Source of the DNA: Agarophyton chilense
Lineage: Eukaryota > Rhodophyta > Florideophyceae > Gracilariales > Gracilariaceae
Assembly (NCBI GenBank): GCA_030374765.1
Contig: JARGXX010000103.1
Span: forward strand, 124,001 to 188,000
Length of the DNA: 64,000 nucleotides
Direction: 5' to 3'
Made by a program: the position numbers and the translations under genes
The notes under the pieces: model-generated
The model's database searches: none
What the model was told of the DNA's origin: nothing
What the model saw: the letters and a program-made list of their open reading frames with translations, nothing else
In this document: positions 26,001-37,368 of the stretch, piece by piece
Numbering within the stretch: position 1 is the stretch's first letter
Layout of the letters: every line of letters begins with the position of its first letter

Positions 26001-27706
26001 GGCAATGAAGCTCAACGGTTTCAGGTACATCATACAGCACCTACCGGGGGAACGGAATGTTTGGGCTGATATGATGACACGCTGGGCCGTAAAAAGTCCT
26101 GACAAAGTCAAAGTAGCCACTATGAGGGCATGAAAGACTGTTCTCATGGCGCCAATAAGCCCCGAACTGAAGCCGGAACTCGACTGGCCCAACCTCAAAG
26201 ACCTGGAGAACTCACAACGTAGCAGTCCAGACAAGCCACCAAGCAGTTTCAAGCAGAATCAAGGCATTTGGCGAAACAGTTCAGGGCGTATATGGGTACC
26301 GAAGTCAGACACACTGTGCAAGCTAAGAGTTTTGATCGCATCACACACCGGATACACAGGACACCGAGCAAAGGAAGTTACAAAGGCAAACATCGAAAGA
26401 CATTTCTGGTGGGACTGTATGGACAAAGATGTGAAGGACTTCGTGGCATCCTGTATCCACTGCCTCGCTAGTCACCCAGGATTTATCGTGCCAAGGCCTC
26501 TTGGGTCTGCGATCCATTCTACGAAACCCAACGAAGTAATCCATTTCGACTACTGCTATATTGGAAAAGGAGAGAAGCATCACATCTACGTTCTGGTGAT
26601 CAAGGACGACTTTTCTGGCTACTTATGGCTCGTACCGACAACGGAAGCAAGGGCTGAAGTAACCGCTGACCTCCTTACAAAATGGTTCGCCGCCTTCGGA
26701 ACGTCGAGGATATGGGTGTCCGATCAAGCGAGCCATTTTAAGAACACAGTGACGCGTAGTCTCAAGGATCATTTGCACACTCAGCATCATTTCACACTGG
26801 CCTACGCACCATGGAGCAACGGTACAGTCGAGGTTGTGTGCAGAGAGCTTGCAAGAGTGGCAAGAGCACTACTGTCAGAGTTTCAGCTTCCGTTCGCCTC
26901 ATGGCCCAGTGTGATGTCACTGGTGCAGTCAGCACTGAACAACTCTCCATTGAAGCGATTGAAGAATCGATGTCCACTCGAAGTATTTACCGGGCTGAAG
27001 CAGGACGGCCCATTCGCCGGACTCACTGAACGAAAAGGAGAGTTGGAAACTGTGTCCATCACCGAGGCACAGATTAGGCAATTGCGAGAATTCGACCGGT
27101 GCAGAGAAGCAATGGAACGCATGCACCGAGATGTCGCCACGGCTTCTAGCAAGAAACGAAAAGCAGCGGTAGAATCACACAACCGGAAAACAGGAGTACG
27201 AAAGGTGAACTTTTCTGAGGGCGATTTTGTGTTGAAAGGATTGCTACAGAAGAAAATGAAAAAGAAACTCTCGCTACACTGGACAGGTCCGTATCGAGTG
27301 ACAAGCTGCAATGGCGAATACATCTTCGAAGTTGAACATTTACTTTCAGGAAAGAAGGAAGTAGTGCACGGCCGTCGGTTGAAGTTTTTCCGAAACAAGA
27401 ATTTTCAAATCACAGAAGATCTTCAAAACTACCTCTCTTATCAAGACAACGAGCTACTGGTGGTCGAAGAGTTCCAGGATATCAGAAAAGAAGACGGAAA
27501 ACTGGACATCTTGGTAAAATGGAAAGGCTTTGAGGACAACGAAACCGACTGGGTCTCATGGGAAAGCCTACAGTACGACGTACCAGACTTGGTAAAGGAA
27601 TATCTGGAACACGACAGAAAAGACGGTACAACACGACAGAAGAGAATGGTCAAATTTTTATGACGAACCTTCCATATTTCTTTCGAAGAATTGGTCATAG
27701 GGGGAC

Positions 27707-28078
27707 TGTTGACCACCCACGAGCACACCTGGGATGCGTAGGTGCATCCCAAAGCAGGTTGCTGCGGAACTGGGATGAAATAGCGCATCTGCAGCCCAGA
27801 GTGGACTGTAGTCTGGATTGAGATGCGGGCGTTTGGACTGCGTAGGACTTCGAAGTAGACAGCTGCTGGACGACAGTGACACCTACGCAGCGCACGCATC
27901 ATAGAAAACCCAGAAGCGCAACCCACGAGCTGGTACTGGAGCACCACAGACTACTATATAATAAAGAATACCAGACTCTGCCAAAGAGTCTGGGGGCATC
28001 CGACATCAGCGCGGAACTTCTCTTGGTGCCCAAACTTTTGCTTCACGTGCGACGAGCCCGAATCGCGACACGTCAACA
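27707..28078 (+). repeat. 3' LTR of the gypsy element
   Basis: Second 372-bp copy with identical ends and the same TATA and hairpin (27,971-27,993); about 98.4 % identical to the 5' copy. A short purine-rich GGGGGA lies just before it, consistent with a polypurine tract. The target duplication AGCTC follows at 28,079-28,083 and matches 22,668-22,672. Confidence 0.93.
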
Positions 28079-28509
28079 AGCTCTCCCAAACCTATAGTCT
28101 TCACAGGACTGCCCATGAACCTTCTCTCGATTCTTGCGTTCACCTCTCACAGTCTTGCAGTTCTTTTTATGCCAGCTCATGCGTATATAATTGACCTTTG
28201 GATAACTTCAGAATTGTTGGAGTGGCCTCAAAGCAAAATGAACGGTCTTCACTACATTGCTGCTCATTCTTTGGATTGGGAAAGGTAGCACGAAGACCAA
28301 ACTCTTATTCAAGGTTCTACAGATCTAGATAGATCCCAGAGTTTACTGTTTGTTCAGGCTACCCTTATAGGCAGGCAAACTATCCTCCATCTTCAAATCA
28401 CTTGTCACAGGCTTTTCAAAATTTGTATCTAGTTTCTATAGTTTTGGTTACAAACTCTGCGCCACTATTCCGATACAGTTCCTAAAAGCTGTATCCGTTC
28501 TTGTCAGAT

Positions 28510-31025
28510 TGTAACGATCAATTCTCCAAGACTCCTTTTCGTTCCAATCTCCTGACAATCATCCCCACCAGATTACACATAAGCATGTGCTTTTCTTTCA
28601 GTAGCGCTTTGGTGAAAACATCAGCTGTCATTTGCGCAGTATTCAAGTACTTCAAATAAATGTAACCATCCTGAACAGCCTTACGCACATAATGATACTT
28701 CAAGTCGATATATTTGCTCGCCTCGTTGATAGTCTCCTCCTTGCTGAATTTCAACATTCCCTCGTTATCCCCAAAGACTGTCAAAGGCATTTTTTTGCCA
28801 CGCCATAAATCTCAGCAAAAAGTCTTCGTAGCAATAAACCTTGGCGCACTGCAAATGACAATGCAACGTACTCTGCTTCAAGTGTAGACTGCGCGAGTGG
28901 AGTCTGTTCCTTCAAACGCCATGCAATGTCTCCCCCACAGAACTTGAAAAAGTACCCGCTAGTCAACTTGCGGTCTGGACGATAACCAGCATAATCTGTA
29001 TCTAAATACTTGACCATTACAGCTTTGCCTTTCTTGTAGACAATCTTTGCATCAACTGCAGTCTTAAAGTACTTCAAGATGGTCTTTGCGGCATTTCAAT
29101 GCTTTCTATTGTAGATCTGCATAAAACGGACCAAGTAGGAAATAGAAAATGCAATATCAGGTCGAACTGTGGTGGCCAAGTGAATCGATGATCCGATTAG
29201 TTGCTCGTAAAGTAGACCTTCTCCCTCTTCTATTTTCGTCGCTGGAAAGTTCGAGTATGGCAAAGGGACGTACGCATCGGCAGCATGAGACATTTGAACC
29301 GCTTCAAGAGCTCCCAGATCATGGGCTTCTTATGAATGCGAATCTGGTCTTCGTACCCTCGCGTTCGATAATCACATCAAGAAAATTCTTGGGGTCCTCA
29401 GTGATTCTTGTTTTCACGAAAGTTTGCAACTTCTTCATGAACTGCTGGATGTCACTTCTTTCTTTCTAAGTTACCAAGCTATCATCTACATACATCACAA
29501 TACAAACTCTTCTCGATCCCTTGCCATAGAAGAACAAACTCGGATCGTTTTGTGATTGAGTACATCCGATTTGGTCCATCACAGAAACAAACTTCTTCCT
29601 CCAGGCACGTAAAGCTTGTTTGGTGCCATAGATTGCCTTTGGCAAGCGTAGCATATGACGTTCTTTGCCCTGGATGACAAACCCCTTAGGCTGCGTCATT
29701 TACAACTCCTCTTTTAGATCGCCGTAGAGAAAAGCAGTTTGGACGTCAAACTGTATCATGAGAAGATCTTGTTCTACTTCCATAGATAGTAGTGTGCGGA
29801 TGGTATCATACTTGGCTACTGGCGCAAACAACTCGCCGTAGTCAATTCCCTCTCGTTGAGAGAAACCGTGCGCGACCAAACGATCCCTTTACCGGGTCAA
29901 TTGACCGTTTTCATCACGATTCTTGAAAAATATCCATCGGTTGACAATCGGAGTGCAATTTGCCGGGCGTGGGATAAGTTTCCATACTTCCCGTTGCTTC
30001 ATGTTGCTCATCTATTCTTCCATTGATTGAACCCAGTTCTTTGCATCCGGAGCACGCATAGCCTTTTCATGAGTGCTCGGGTCATAAGCCGTCGAATCAC
30101 TCAGCACGCTTTGTGCAATCAATGCAAGCGCTGTGTCCGGCGTGTAGCGCAACGTCCGTTCACGAGTTCTAGTAGATCGTTGTAGCTCCGCAGGATAGTG
30201 AGTGACGTCCTCCGGGTCGTAAGTAAAATCTTGTTCAGCATCAACGAAAACATTCTCTTCTTTGGCCTCTTGTTTCTCATCCTTATGTTCAGTGCCTCTT
30301 CTCTCTTCCGCAATTGTTTTTTCATCGGCGTGGGACACTTCTACCTCAGAACCTGTGATATTGTCCTCCAGTGGAATCAATTCTTCAATGATAGAGTCGA
30401 CTGTACACAAATCAAGCTCTTGACAGTTCATCACCTTCCTGTTCCAACCTACGACAGATTCATTGAACGATACATCCTTGGAGACAATGATCTTCGATTC
30501 TTCTGGTAGATACACTCTGTAACAGGTTCCCTTGTCGTAACCAACAAGAACTCCTCTCATGGAACGAGCACTGTTCTTATCACTTTTTGTTCTTCTCTCC
30601 TTGGGTATGTGACCAAAAAATTCTGTTCCAAATATCCGAAGATGTGATATGTTCGGCCTGTTGCCCGTAAACGCTTCGAGGGGAGTCATCTCGCGCTGAT
30701 CGCTTTGCTTCGTGTACATTTGGTTGCGCAGGTAGTTCGCAGTACGCACAGCTTCATTCCATAACTGAGTATAGCGAGGAGTTCCAGCCAATGTTAGCAG
30801 CATAGTCCGCGCTTTGTAATTGAGCGTATGATTCAAACGTTCGGCTTTGCCGTTAGACTCTTGACTATACGCTGGTGAAGGCTCAAGGACAATCCCTTTG
30901 TCCTGTAACCACTTCGTGAATGAATTGCTCTCATACTCGCCTGCATTATCAAACCGAAATCTCTTGAGCTTCAGTCCCGACTGAGTTTCAAACTCAGATA
31001 TCATCTGCTTCAACGCATCCTCACA
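28510..31025 (-). mobile_element. Ty1/copia element, 3' part in opposite orientation (integrase C-part, RT, RNase H)
   Basis: On the minus strand, high to low coordinates: integrase catalytic half (FRFDNAGEYESNSFTKW and PAYSQESNGKAERLNHT, near 30.8-30.95 kb); the acidic copia linker with RSTRTRERTLRY near 30.15 kb; RT near 29.1-29.9 kb (LPKAIYGTKQALRAW, VMYVDDSLVT); RNase H near 28.55-29.07 kb (QSTLEAEYVALS, YIDLKYHYVR, ADVFTKAL). The 5' end is cut at about 31,025, where a different sequence begins. Broken several times. Its content complements the plus-strand copia part at 21.5-28.3 kb, with little overlap. Confidence 0.88.
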
Positions 31026-32570
31026 GGAGGACCTCGGAGGAATCGGGACGCCCAACCATAGAGGTACCACGTAGCCCTCCCACCAGCCGATATGAGAAAC
31101 ATACCTTTTGCGGCGATTCTCAGTCGTTTGGGAAAAGAACTCCGTGCAGTGAAAACCATGCATGGTTCAAACGAGACTACTCTGACAACGGATCCGGGCC
31201 TCGGTGGTAGCACCCTCCCCCCAACGGTCACGATCCAACCAGTGAATGGTATCAAAGGATGTGTTGAACATCACCATCTCGGAGTCAAGCTTCAACTACT
31301 TCGTCGACGGACCGATACGGTACCATAGTCTCATCAGGTTGCGGAAGTAGAAGAATTCTTCCGTACACCGCAGATACGGTAGGTTGCTCGGGATGGTGTT
31401 AAGATGAACAAACGAGACGGTGAATGCTTCTCACGCTTCTGAAAGGAAGCCTGTCTACCTGGGCGGGAACGATTCTCCCTTGACCGCGTCGGTGGAGCTA
31501 GTGGCACAGCGCCAAGATGTTGGCTGTCCCAACGGTGCCATGAGGCATAACCAGGAAGGGTTGAATGTTTAAACTGCGACCCCAACCCAGCGGTGTTAAT
31601 CGAGACAGGCCCAGAGGTGGCCTTAAAGTGTATCGCCTTGAGCCCTTTCGGGAGCAGAACAAAAAAGTTGATGGATGCCGGCAGGGCGCTGAATAATTAC
31701 GGATCGTTATATCCGCTACCAGGAGGGAAGCCAATATGACGGAAGTCTGGTACGGAAAACACACGAAACCTGCGACGAAAAACGGGACAAAAGCAGATTG
31801 GTACATGAGATTCCGGTCAGCATTGTCAACCCTCAAGGAAAGCGTAACATCAAATCCGTTGCGAATTACCACGGGGTATGAACCTCAAGCACCACGACGA
31901 TGAGCGAAACCGTTCCGCTCACCGCGCGGCATTGCCAGACGGTATAGTGTACCCCGCACTGGCGACTGCTGCACTGTGGTCCACCGCACTGGCCAATGCC
32001 CTAAGGTGCAGCCACGGGGCGTGGCTGTCGCTAGAAAGGAGATCTGTAGTAGAGTGAGCTACGCCAAAGAGGGAATGATGCCACGTATTGAACCTGGATG
32101 GTTTCAGGTATACGCCGTGTACTACAGTCGTTTAGTTAGCAATTAGTATAGCTTTTCGATAATTTAGTATTAGGTAGATAGAATTAAGTAGATAAAGAGG
32201 CGCACCTCAAGTGCCACTCCCCGTGGTCACGTGGAGAAAAGCGCCAACATAGGTCGGGTGGCCTATGAGATATATATCTTCACCAAGCATGGCCAACCCG
32301 GTCATTATTGTAACGTTAAGCACCTAATAGACTACTTAAACCCCTCTTTATTTCTACAGTCAACCATAAAGGCACGTCTAGTATCCTTACGGTTTTCCAG
32401 ACCCGCGTGCGCTGTGCATCACCGTCTACCAACGTGTTCTCAGTACGCCCGCTGTTCCTGTCGCACCGTTCAGTGATTTGTGCCGCCACACCTTAGAGAT
32501 ATCCTAAATTTCCGCCTCTTAGGTCAAACCTGTTTCTCACGCCCTAGAAAAGAAAGCTCTTAGACCCCTG
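31026..32570. other. decayed element debris fused to the copia relic
   Basis: Minus-strand frames at 31.03-31.87 kb (motif WHRWDSQHLGAVPLA in one frame) look like a broken element protein of unknown family; one frame runs directly into the copia integrase remnant. 31.9-32.5 kb has promoter/LTR-like composition: an AT-rich patch with repeated TTAG words near 32.13 kb, AGATATATATCTTC, then a GC-rich run. A similar pattern recurs at 59.9-60.4 kb, but only weakly at base level. No terminal repeats were established. Confidence 0.4.
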
Positions 32571-34183
32571 CTACCGTTTTGGGTTATACCACAAAAAGTA
32601 AAAACATATCAATTGGTACGAAATAGGCACTAACGAGTCCATGCTGACTACTACACCACGTAAAATTGCATCAATGAAGCCAAGAAAGCGGCAGCGGAGC
32701 TTTATTGATATGTTTACTGCAATAAAGTATGCATATGTTGTGAAACTAAGTCTAGAGTTGATTCTATTCCTCGAAGCTTCTTTCAAGGTTTTTTATTTTT
32801 AATACAAAGAAATACAAATTGATATTTTTGTAATAAATATTACGTTACACCCAATAGAATTCTTTATAAAGAGAAAAGTGAACAAAAGCCGAAAAAAGAC
32901 GTCACGGAAGCGCAAAAGGCATTTACAACTGAAAAAATATAAACTATCACTAAAACGTGTTATTTAAATATTAAGACCATCAATAGTGCTTCACAAGTAA
33001 GAATGTGCACTTCAGCGGAGTATTTTTATGCATGAAGAAGATTTAGAATATTTTCGTTCTTCAGAGATCTTTTTGTGAGCTAATCGCCAGCCATGGAAAA
33101 GGTGACGCGAGAATAAAAATTTAAAGTGGTTTTATTGTATGAGCGCTTTGTTTTACTGTGTTTTTTAGTATTAAATCGCATCGAGCTGAAATGTTTCGTA
33201 GTGTTTATCTTCAAGAGCTGAAAACGCACTATTTGGTCATAAATGCTCATTATAAGACGATTGGGAAGCGACAAGAAGTATAGCAATGAATAAGAACCAG
33301 CAAATGGGAGAAGCAGATAGTATTGGTTTGATTTTGCCGCGGAAACTGATTTAAAATTGTGCTGGTGTCTATTCGACCGATGGTTCTATAAGTGGCCAAT
33401 TGGCGTCATAGGAGCCCATTTTTTATTTCTTTGTAATAAAGCAATAAATAAAATCTACAAGCTTTGCCTAAATGGAATATATGCCCAAACACTCTTTCTT
33501 TTATGGCCTTCAGATTTGAAATATGCATCAATAGCTGAATTAAAGAGATATTTGGTTTTGACATGTTTTTTTCGATAGTTTGAGGCAAAAAGTATTTGGT
33601 TGTTGTTTTTTTGCGACTACTAAAGTTTGCTACATCAGAAGTATATCGTTTTAAAGCAGAGTATTAAAGCTATGTTTGAGGCTTTTCCTCAACGATAAAG
33701 ATGTGTGGTTTTTATTTATTTTTTCTTCCTTTCTGCTCTAAATTTGAAAATTCATATCTTGAATGAATTTCAGTTACTTTTTAAGAGAAATGTTAGCCTC
33801 ATATGAGGCCAAGCTGGCCTCAGGTGAGGCCAATCCTCCGGGCGTGTAGACACTAGATGTTGAGGCCACCATTGCTATAGGCGGAGAGGCGAGATCTTAA
33901 CGGTACCATTTTGGTGGGTTCCGGATGTTGAGGCCAGCCCTTTCATTGGCTCCGGCCACACGCCGACCACGCCGTGTGTATTGGGCTCTTGCCCACCGAG
34001 TCACAATCTAAAGATGGCGCCCACAGCTTCCTATTAGTGATGAACACTTCCTTCACATACCTCGAGTTTCCAAGAATCATTATCCAACAAACGCGATCGG
34101 AGGAAGCTCCATTCCGCACAACGCACCGCTCGCCAGGACCGGTAGCTTAGCGGCCTTGAAAACGTCCTCATTTCGCCAGCCTT
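32571..34183. other. AT-rich tract without genes; palindromic GAGGCC cluster
   Basis: No frame here resembles a protein. At about 33,797-33,833 two palindromes stand side by side, GCCTCATATGAGGC and GGCCTCAGGTGAGGCC, and GAGGCC words recur to 33,950. The stretch may be the end of an old inverted-repeat element. Confidence 0.35.
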
Positions 34184-34889
34184 TTAATCAATTACTCGCA
34201 CGACCCACGGCCGACTTAGAAGGCTTTCCCTGAGGCTGATTACCAGCTGTGAAGCGAAGAAATCGAAACTGCCGCAAAACGGTAATTTGAAGGTACATGG
34301 AACCGGGGCTCGCGATTTCATTAAACTACTAAGGGATTTGACCGCCTTTGAAGCAAACAGAGAACGACTGACCGGACCTCCACTTTTAAGGTAAGCGTGG
34401 TTTTCATGCCGCCCCGATTCCCAAGCCACCGTGACCACGACGACTCGGCGTGGTGCCACCTTATTAACCTCCAAGAGTCTTAATGCATACATCGGTCCTG
34501 TAGAAGGTGTACCACCCACATCGGTCTCTAAAAGCATTTTTAGGTCACGCTACCAGAGCACGAAACCACTCTCTTCCAACTGATACCAACCAGTTCTCTC
34601 GCCAGCTTGTCAATGGCTTGTTTTTCTAGTAGCACCGATGCATAGTCTGCAAGATCGTTGTCGGCCCTGTACTTTCCGTTGACCGTAATTTCAACGAGAA
34701 AGTTCTGAATAGGTCATTACCACTACCTGACCCAGCTGGTGTCTTGGAGATCTGGTGCGCTTGCTTACGAATAATATGAACAGCTCCACAGGAGTTGAGG
34801 AGCTGTTCAAAAGATTTTTGCTCGCATGGTACATACGAGAAGTCAAATACGACCACAGGAGTAAGCATGAGCTCTAGTTGTGCGTGCAA
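34184..34889 (-). other. two adjoining minus-strand frames of unknown nature
   Basis: Frames at 34,184-34,537 (117 codons) and 34,626-34,889 (87 codons) lie head to tail downstream of the DUF760 gene. Composition is protein-like (VVVVTVAWESGRHENHAYL; LLNSCGAVHIIRKQAHQIS). No domain is recognised. It could be a decayed gene or chance. Confidence 0.25.
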
Positions 34890-34998
34890 TGCTTCAGTTG
34901 CTGGGGTCGAATAGTTTTAGTTAACGGATAAATTTCCAATCCGCAGTACGACATGAGAGGCATATTGCACGCTCGCCATGAGCTTCCCAAGAACAGAA

Positions 34999-36258
34999 TC
35001 AGTTTTCGCTGTCACTTAAGGCCGATTCAGCATATGCATCAGTATTCTCAAAAATCTTAGTCATCTCCATGCGCTTCTCAATATTGCGCAAACAATAGCC
35101 AACAAGCAAGCTCCAAAAAGTGACCTGTGCTAGATAGTCCCTAGTAGTAGAATAAGTCATCTGTACTTTTGCCACATTCAATTCGCCAAGAACACTCTTC
35201 ACGATGCTCTTGAAGGCACCCACGATATCTTCGCTCAAGTTGGCCTGCATTTCCGTCAATTTCTGCGGCGTAAGCGTTCTGACAAATGCCATCAACTTGT
35301 TGCGATTTGCTCCGTTTATATGTGTTGCAGTGAGACGTTCTCGCAGTAACTCATTCTCAGCCTCAAGTTTTGCGACGTATTCCGCGGCGTTTAGTTCTTG
35401 TTTTGCTTCGTGCTGCGCGTCCCACCATCTTACAACGCCCTTGATTCTACTTGTGTCAGGTCTCGCTCTTCTTGGAACGTTCTGTATGCTGGAAGGTTCT
35501 GCGGCGAACAAGTCCCGCACGACTGCATTGTCGTCCCTTCTTGGTTCTTGATTTGGGCTGTGGAAAGAATTCATATTTTCGTTGAGCAACATTCGAAACT
35601 CTGCGTTTCGCAAGGCATATCCCGTCGATAAAGAACTATGCATGAGGCGCGACATGCCGCTACGATCTGTGGTTACGATGACTTCGTATGTATCCGATGG
35701 CATGTTTCCCAACACACCGACGACAACATCGTGAAATGTTTCAGCAGCGGCTTCTGAGGCCATATGACGCAATCGATGAACATCATCTGGTCCCTGTGTA
35801 CTTTTCCGAATAGCAACGAACAAAGGATTTTGACTTTGAGCGGATGGCGCGTGTTGCGAGCTTTCACTCTCTCCTTCATCACCATCATCGTCATCATCAC
35901 CGCCTTCATCGGATTGCACTCTTGCATACTGATGTGACGCAAATGACGAAGAGCTATTGTCAGTGTGATCCATAGAGCGTCTAGCATGTTTCCAAGTGTC
36001 TTCGGAGATCTCGAAGAAGTCATGCTCGGTGACATCATCGTCTTCGGCATCTTCAGCGTCTTCAGAATGATCATCGGAGTATTCATTTGTCCATATGAAC
36101 ACAGCATGGAACAGTGTACGGCGAGGGCGTCTACGAGGGGTTGCGGGAAGTTGGGGCCGACGGGATGCAAGGGCATTGCGACGCAGATGAGGGCCACGCG
36201 CTTTTGGCAGAGAAGAAGCCGAAGAAAACGCGGCGGAAAGCGGGACAGCCGCATTCAT
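34999..36258 (-). CDS. DUF760 family protein, probably plastid-targeted
   Basis: A 419-residue protein, starting at the ATG at 36,258. Residues 1-55 are rich in Ser, Ala, Arg and Pro and poor in acidic residues, like a plastid leader with a phenylalanine near the start. An acidic low-complexity spacer follows (60-135). Two related DUF760 blocks come next: about 145-228, containing LMHSSLSTGYALRNAEFRML, and about 320-400, containing LAQVTFWSLLVGYCLRNIEK. The repeated GY-LRN-E-R signature is the family hallmark. Between them, about 283-312 reads as a coiled coil. The family occurs in plants and algae; its biochemical role is not known, and a land-plant member is described as UV-B-induced. The frame remains open upstream to 36,630 but is then Pro/Ser low complexity without leader character, so the downstream start is preferred. 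No introns. Confidence 0.8.
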   Translation of the reverse strand: MNAAVPLSAAFSSASSLPKARGPHLRRNALASRRPQLPATPRRRPRRTLFHAVFIWTNEYSDDHSEDAEDAEDDDVTEHDFFEISEDTWKHARRSMDHTDNSSSSFASHQYARVQSDEGGDDDDDGDEGESESSQHAPSAQSQNPLFVAIRKSTQGPDDVHRLRHMASEAAAETFHDVVVGVLGNMPSDTYEVIVTTDRSGMSRLMHSSLSTGYALRNAEFRMLLNENMNSFHSPNQEPRRDDNAVVRDLFAAEPSSIQNVPRRARPDTSRIKGVVRWWDAQHEAKQELNAAEYVAKLEAENELLRERLTATHINGANRNKLMAFVRTLTPQKLTEMQANLSEDIVGAFKSIVKSVLGELNVAKVQMTYSTTRDYLAQVTFWSLLVGYCLRNIEKRMEMTKIFENTDAYAESALSDSEN

Positions 36259-37368
36259 ATTGGGATGAAAGGGATGAAAGATGCGGGAAACGCAAGGGCA
36301 TTCGGCGCTCGAAAATTGGAAGGTGGGAAGAGGTAATAGATAGAAAGCGTGGAAGGACGAAGTGAAACGAATGAGATTGTACGGAAACGACGACAAGGAA
36401 GGGCGGAGGAAGACGCGGAGGACGGACGCGGCCCAACGTGAGTCAAACAGGATGAGACCAAAGTGTGATTTGGAGGCGTTTTGGGCGGGAGAGTGCGGGC
36501 AGAGGAGGGTAACGCTGCGAGGTGTGGCGCGCGGGTGCTGTGGCGTAGACACGGTCGGTATCGTGAATTCTCCTCCTCCACGGTTGGGTACTGTATGTAG
36601 ATTTCCGAAGCGCCCGCGCGGAGGGTCCACCCGCGAGCTGACTGCTGGCCTCGGAGAGCACGCGCAGCCTCATGAGATTGTTTGGTGTTTTTGGCAATTT
36701 CCGAATTCCAGAAAGAACCACGTGTACACCCACCAAACGTGGAAGGTATAGATCTGTGCAACTGCGATAGGCATATTATCATTTTGTTGCACTCGTTGTA
36801 GGTTAGACCTTGTAGGCAGGGTGCAACTGCGTTTGTATCCTTACATATGTGTTCACTATTTGGATACCAAACTGATAAATAGAAAATCCATCGAAACCTA
36901 TTTTGGGGGTTTTTCCAATCTTACAGCTCCCTATCTTTGGAATTGAAATCATGCTTGAATGCCTTTAGTCCTTTGGAAGATGGTTGGCCATTAGCCAAGC
37001 AAGCGTACGAGTTATCAGGAGTTCTGGTCCGACCAAGATACCAAAAAACACAATGATCCCTCTGCGACTGATTTTGAATCAATACATCTTCATTTTTCCA
37101 TTCTAGAAACTATGCCTTATCTTGAGTTTTCTTTCGAGGGGTACTTTCTCTAAAAGTGAAACGATTTTCTTCAGATTAAAATGTACATTATAGAAATCGA
37201 TCAGCCCCTCAGAATGTATCTCGTTTACTCATAAATACGGGAAATCTAGAACTTCAACACAGAATAACTATCAAGTGGGAAATTGTATTTCTTTGATGGT
37301 AGCCTCAGCACTTGTGCTCTTAAAAAGAGATATCCAAATATGGCGAGTGTTTAGGCAGCCATTGTCGC
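36259..37368. other. upstream region of the DUF760 gene and bZIP 3' flank
   Basis: The first 200 bp upstream of the DUF760 ATG are purine-rich on the plus strand, i.e. pyrimidine-rich on the coding strand, the same bias seen before other host genes here. 36,780-37,360 is AT-richer with no gene recognised. Confidence 0.4.

Larger units (their letters stand above)
22673..28078 (+). mobile_element. near-complete Ty3/gypsy element (chromodomain lineage), young
   Basis: A 5.4-kb element bounded by two 372-bp LTRs, with a perfect 5-bp target duplication AGCTC on each side. Parts in order on the plus strand: Gag about 23.07-23.78 kb; a cysteine/histidine-containing linker and aspartic protease with a DSGAD active site near 24.0-24.15 kb; RT about 24.6-25.5 kb (FANIDFCHGYWQFALSP, QWIDDFLLHA); RNase H to about 26.1 kb (LFTDDSETHWAAILTQ, LPGERNVWADM); integrase with HHCC finger and DDE core about 26.3-27.0 kb (HTGYTGHRA, CIHCLAS, WVSDQASHFKN); C-terminal chromodomain near 27.5-27.6 kb (ILVKWKGFEDNETDWVSWES). 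The coding part is almost continuous but shows about three or four breaks between or within frames, so it looks recently inactive or dependent on read-through. The LTRs differ at about six of 372 positions, so insertion was recent. Confidence 0.93.
21542..28310 (+). mobile_element. Ty1/copia element, 5' part, split by a younger gypsy insertion
   Basis: Plus-strand copia parts are found in family order. Gag has the block DDYSLWKIRVDAACEAKQL near 22.07 kb. A CCHC zinc knuckle follows near 22.25 kb (CX2CX4HX4C). A degraded aspartic protease (region around MLDCGIIWQMTPH) lies near 22.5 kb. After the inserted gypsy element come the pre-integrase block GLPMNLLSILAFTSH and the IDLWITSELLEWPQ stretch near 28.1-28.3 kb. 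The break in similarity coincides exactly with the gypsy LTRs and its 5-bp target duplication, proving nesting. Integrase core and RT are not seen on this strand. It is broken several times and is older than the gypsy element inside it. Confidence 0.8.
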
